Positions 5,845 through 6,882 of a stretch of 6,882 nt of DNA are shown in pieces; position 1 is the stretch's first letter, and the number at the start of each line of letters is the position of its first letter. This DNA comes from Cyrtobacter comes. GTDB taxonomy: Bacteria > Pseudomonadota > Alphaproteobacteria > Rickettsiales > Midichloriaceae. The stretch is taken from the NCBI RefSeq assembly GCF_034470605.1, contig NZ_JARGYT010000067.1, positions 1 through 6,882 on the forward strand, read 5' to 3'. Made by a program: the position numbers and the translations under genes. The notes under the pieces are model-generated. The model saw nothing but the letters and a program-made list of their open reading frames with translations, had not been told where the DNA came from and ran no database searches.

Positions 5845-6065
5845 TATTGGGACTGTATTACAGAACTAAGCTAATAAAGCTGAACTGAGCTAAAAGCTAG
5901 ACTGACTAACAGGTATCTGTAAATTTATCTCATAAACAAAGAGAAGGCTATAAACCTTGGTCAACACGGATGGTTCACCATAATTTTATCAGTGTCTATC
6001 GTCACAGCCCCCAAGAAATTCCCTAACTATTGTTAGAAGTAACCACCTTACATAAAAACTCCCTC
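5845..6065. other. Gap between rodA and rpsU, including a GC-richer block
   Basis: No gene is recognised. Bases about 5955-6045 are visibly richer in G+C than the flanks. The block has several short inverted repeats: CTTGG/CCAAG (5957-5961 region with 6011-6015), TGGT/ACCA (5971-5980) and CTAAC/GTTAG (6023-6027/6032-6036). On the minus strand the last lies 30-43 nt past the rpsU stop and could be a weak terminator, although only a broken T-run (GGAATTTCTT) follows. On the minus strand, one frame gives 20 codons ending TIDTDKIMVNHPC before TGA and another ends REFLGGCDDRH before TGA. These might be traces of an old inserted gene, but both are short enough to be chance. Confidence 0.4.
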
Positions 6066-6260
6066 TTAATCCTGGGCTTGTCTTTTCTTTTTAGCTCTCA
6101 TCATGGATTCTTTCCTTTTTCTCATCTTTTTTTCTGATGAAGTTTCAAAGTACCGCTTTGTTTTATATATCCTAAATATACCCTCCATCCTAACCTTTCT
6201 CTTTAAAACCTCTAAAGAGAAATCCACATTATTAAATCTCACAGATACCTTAGAAGACAA
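6066..6260 (-). CDS. rpsU: 30S ribosomal protein bS21
   Basis: Small basic protein of the 30S subunit platform, near the 3' end of 16S rRNA, helping mRNA binding in initiation. The 64 residues show the alphaproteobacterial bS21 pattern: VSVRFNNVDFSLEVLKRKVRMEGIFR (5-30), then RYFETSSEKKMRKR, then a lysine/arginine-rich tail. The start is uncertain. TTG at 6258-6260 is the only reasonable upstream codon and gives the normal N-terminus; the in-frame GTG at residue 7 would cut into the conserved first strand, and there is no in-frame ATG in the leader. A promoter at 6297-6325 gives a leader of about 30 nt, consistent with the TTG. No strong ribosome-binding site is visible (GTAGAA). It is convergent with rodA. 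Confidence 0.9.
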   Translation of the reverse strand: MSSKVSVRFNNVDFSLEVLKRKVRMEGIFRIYKTKRYFETSSEKKMRKRKESMMRAKKKRQAQD

Positions 6261-6296
6261 TTCTACAACAGATAATAAAAAACAATATACATCACG

Positions 6297-6325
6297 ATAC
6301 TACTATCCATTTCTAAAAGAGTCAA
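6297..6325 (-). promoter_or_regulatory. Sigma-70-type promoter for rpsU
   Basis: On the minus strand TTGACT (6320-6325, 5/6 match) and TAGTAT (6297-6302, 4/6) have a 17-bp spacer. Initiation near 6290 would give a leader of about 30 nt. Confidence 0.6.
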
Positions 6326-6351
6326 TTATGCGTATTTATGTGTATTAGTAT

Positions 6352-6377
6352 TTGATAAAAGATAGTAATTTTATCAA
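6352..6377. repeat. Perfect 9-bp inverted repeat upstream of the rpsU promoter
   Basis: TTGATAAAA (6352-6360) is the reverse complement of TTTTATCAA (6369-6377), with an 8-nt loop. It sits 27 bp upstream of the rpsU -35 box. No T-tract follows on either strand, so an upstream binding site or a chance palindrome is as likely as a terminator. Confidence 0.55.
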
Positions 6378-6616
6378 CATTCATCAATTTAAGCACATGT
6401 ATAGCAATAATGGATGGTAATTGATAAGGCATTGTCATGCATAGATATATAGCGCCAAATCTCTAAACCTCTATATAGTCATCCTGAGCATGCATTTAGA
6501 GTAACGTTTCTTGTTAAGCGAGCACCTTAGACTCGAGTTTTTAGCCTCTACTAAGCAAGTTTATCTAGTAATAGCTGTTTGAATTTGAAGCGGCGTAGAT
6601 GAACATGTAATAATAT

Positions 6617-6632
6617 CGCCTATGCTAGTTCA
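6617..6632. repeat. Dispersed short repeat, copy 2
   Basis: CGCCTATGCTAGTTCA matches 1982-1997 at 15 of 16 bases in the same orientation and is likewise preceded by ATAATAT. The flanks beyond differ, so it is not part of a longer recent duplication. Confidence 0.5.
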
Positions 6633-6731
6633 GTTTAAATCATTATATATGCTTGATGCTCTTTGGTATTATTTTGTTATAACTGTAATTGCCATCTGTA
6701 GCTATAATTCTGATGCTTTAATTGTAGTTCG

Positions 6732-6759
6732 TTTGCAGATCCTTCATTTCCTATATAAT
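6732..6759 (+). promoter_or_regulatory. Promoter-like sequence reading into the second IS
   Basis: TTTGCA (6732-6737) and a consensus TATAAT (6754-6759) are 16 bp apart. A transcript would start near 6766, cross the IS boundary at 6786 and reach the transposase start at 6852. The -35 box is weak (4/6). Confidence 0.35.
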
Positions 6760-6785
6760 GTACAATAATCTCATTTCTGTTCCTA

Positions 6786-6882
6786 GGCACTGTTAACAAA
6801 GGTTTTGCCAAATAATGGAAAAGATGCAATATTATATTGGAGGCGATAAATATGGTATTTAGATGGATAAAAGGTTGTTTCC
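6786..6882 (+). mobile_element. Left end of a second copy of the IS5-family element (cut by window edge)
   Basis: It opens with GGCACTGTTAACAAAGGTT (6786-6804), the perfect 19-bp reverse complement of the inverted repeat at 95-113. TA precedes it. Beyond 6804 the two ends diverge, as expected of opposite ends of one element. Because the first copy shows its right end with a plus-strand transposase, and this one its left end followed by a plus-strand start codon, the two copies lie in the same orientation. Confidence 0.8.
6852..6882 (+). CDS. Transposase start, N-terminal fragment (cut by window edge)
   Basis: ATG at 6852 opens a frame reading MVFRWIKGCF to the end of the window. A strong Shine-Dalgarno GGAGG (6839-6843) lies 8 nt upstream, unusually good compared with the host genes here. 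The position, 66 bp inside the IS end and in the transposase orientation, makes it the likely first transposase frame. Ten codons are too few to identify it by sequence, and the true start could lie further on. Confidence 0.55.
   Translation, partial: MVFRWIKGCF

Larger units (their letters stand above)
6378..6785. other. Non-coding stretch before the second IS
   Basis: No reading frame, tRNA or known RNA is recognised. Contents: the inverted repeat CTCTAAA/TTTAGAG (6461-6467/6495-6501), enclosing GTCATCCTGAGC at 6479-6490; the second copy of the dispersed repeat (6617-6632); and a promoter-like sequence just before the IS (6732-6759). The stretch may be a decayed gene interrupted by the insertion, but no protein similarity can be pointed to. 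Confidence 0.4.

Noticed and set aside
6103..6348. 81-codon plus-strand frame over rpsU and its promoter
   Set aside because: It is the complement of the lysine/arginine-rich bS21 gene, which yields a phenylalanine/leucine/serine-rich translation, and runs on into the promoter region.
6479..6560. tRNA or known rickettsial palindromic element around GTCATCCTGAGC
   Set aside because: No cloverleaf or T-loop consensus is present, and only a single half-motif of the GTCATCCTGA-type repeat is seen with no matching inverted half.
95..6804. Active composite transposon carrying a cargo module
   Set aside because: The enclosed genes are core housekeeping genes with host-like composition and no transfer, resistance or defence function, so the layout alone does not support mobilisation.

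Overview
The window is AT-rich (roughly one third G+C by eye) and carries single-copy bacterial housekeeping genes: thymidylate kinase, a thioredoxin-reductase-like ferredoxin/flavodoxin-NADP+ reductase, the small SRP RNA, release factor 1, the SEDS glycosyltransferase RodA and ribosomal protein bS21. The strong A/T bias, heavy AGA/AGG arginine usage, the alphaproteobacterial look of the proteins and the insertion-sequence ends point to a host-associated alphaproteobacterium, most likely Rickettsiales (Midichloriaceae or a relative). That placement is an inference from protein character; no marker in the window proves it.

Layout. Bases 1-113 are the right end of an IS5-family insertion sequence, including the last 34 codons of its transposase. 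It abuts a 339-codon reading frame of unknown function with a C-terminal membrane anchor; the first codons of that frame lie in IS DNA, so the gene has probably lost its own start. Convergent to it is tmk (minus). A 311-bp gap holds the tmk promoter region and copies of small repeats. Then comes fpr (minus), divergent from ffs (plus), the two sharing a short promoter region with a 15-bp palindrome. Bases 3263-3570 are non-coding but rich in stem-loops and include a possible pseudoknot. A good promoter precedes prfA, which overlaps rodA by 35 nt in what looks like one operon. After rodA is a 221-bp gap with a locally GC-richer block, then rpsU (minus) with its own promoter. Bases 6261-6785 hold no recognisable gene beyond the rpsU leader and promoter. 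At 6786 a second copy of the same IS begins in the same orientation, running off the window.

Function. The genes serve DNA precursor synthesis (tmk), low-potential electron supply (fpr), membrane protein targeting (ffs), translation termination and initiation (prfA, rpsU) and cell-wall elongation (rodA). They are not a functional module; apart from prfA-rodA they are separate units with separate promoters. I found no defence system, CRISPR array, tRNA, prophage or biosynthetic cluster. The points most worth a second look are the IS-truncated membrane protein, the structured non-coding stretch downstream of ffs, the palindrome in the fpr/ffs divergent promoter, a small dispersed repeat seen twice, the GC-richer block after rpsU and an Asp-to-Asn change in a conserved RodA motif.
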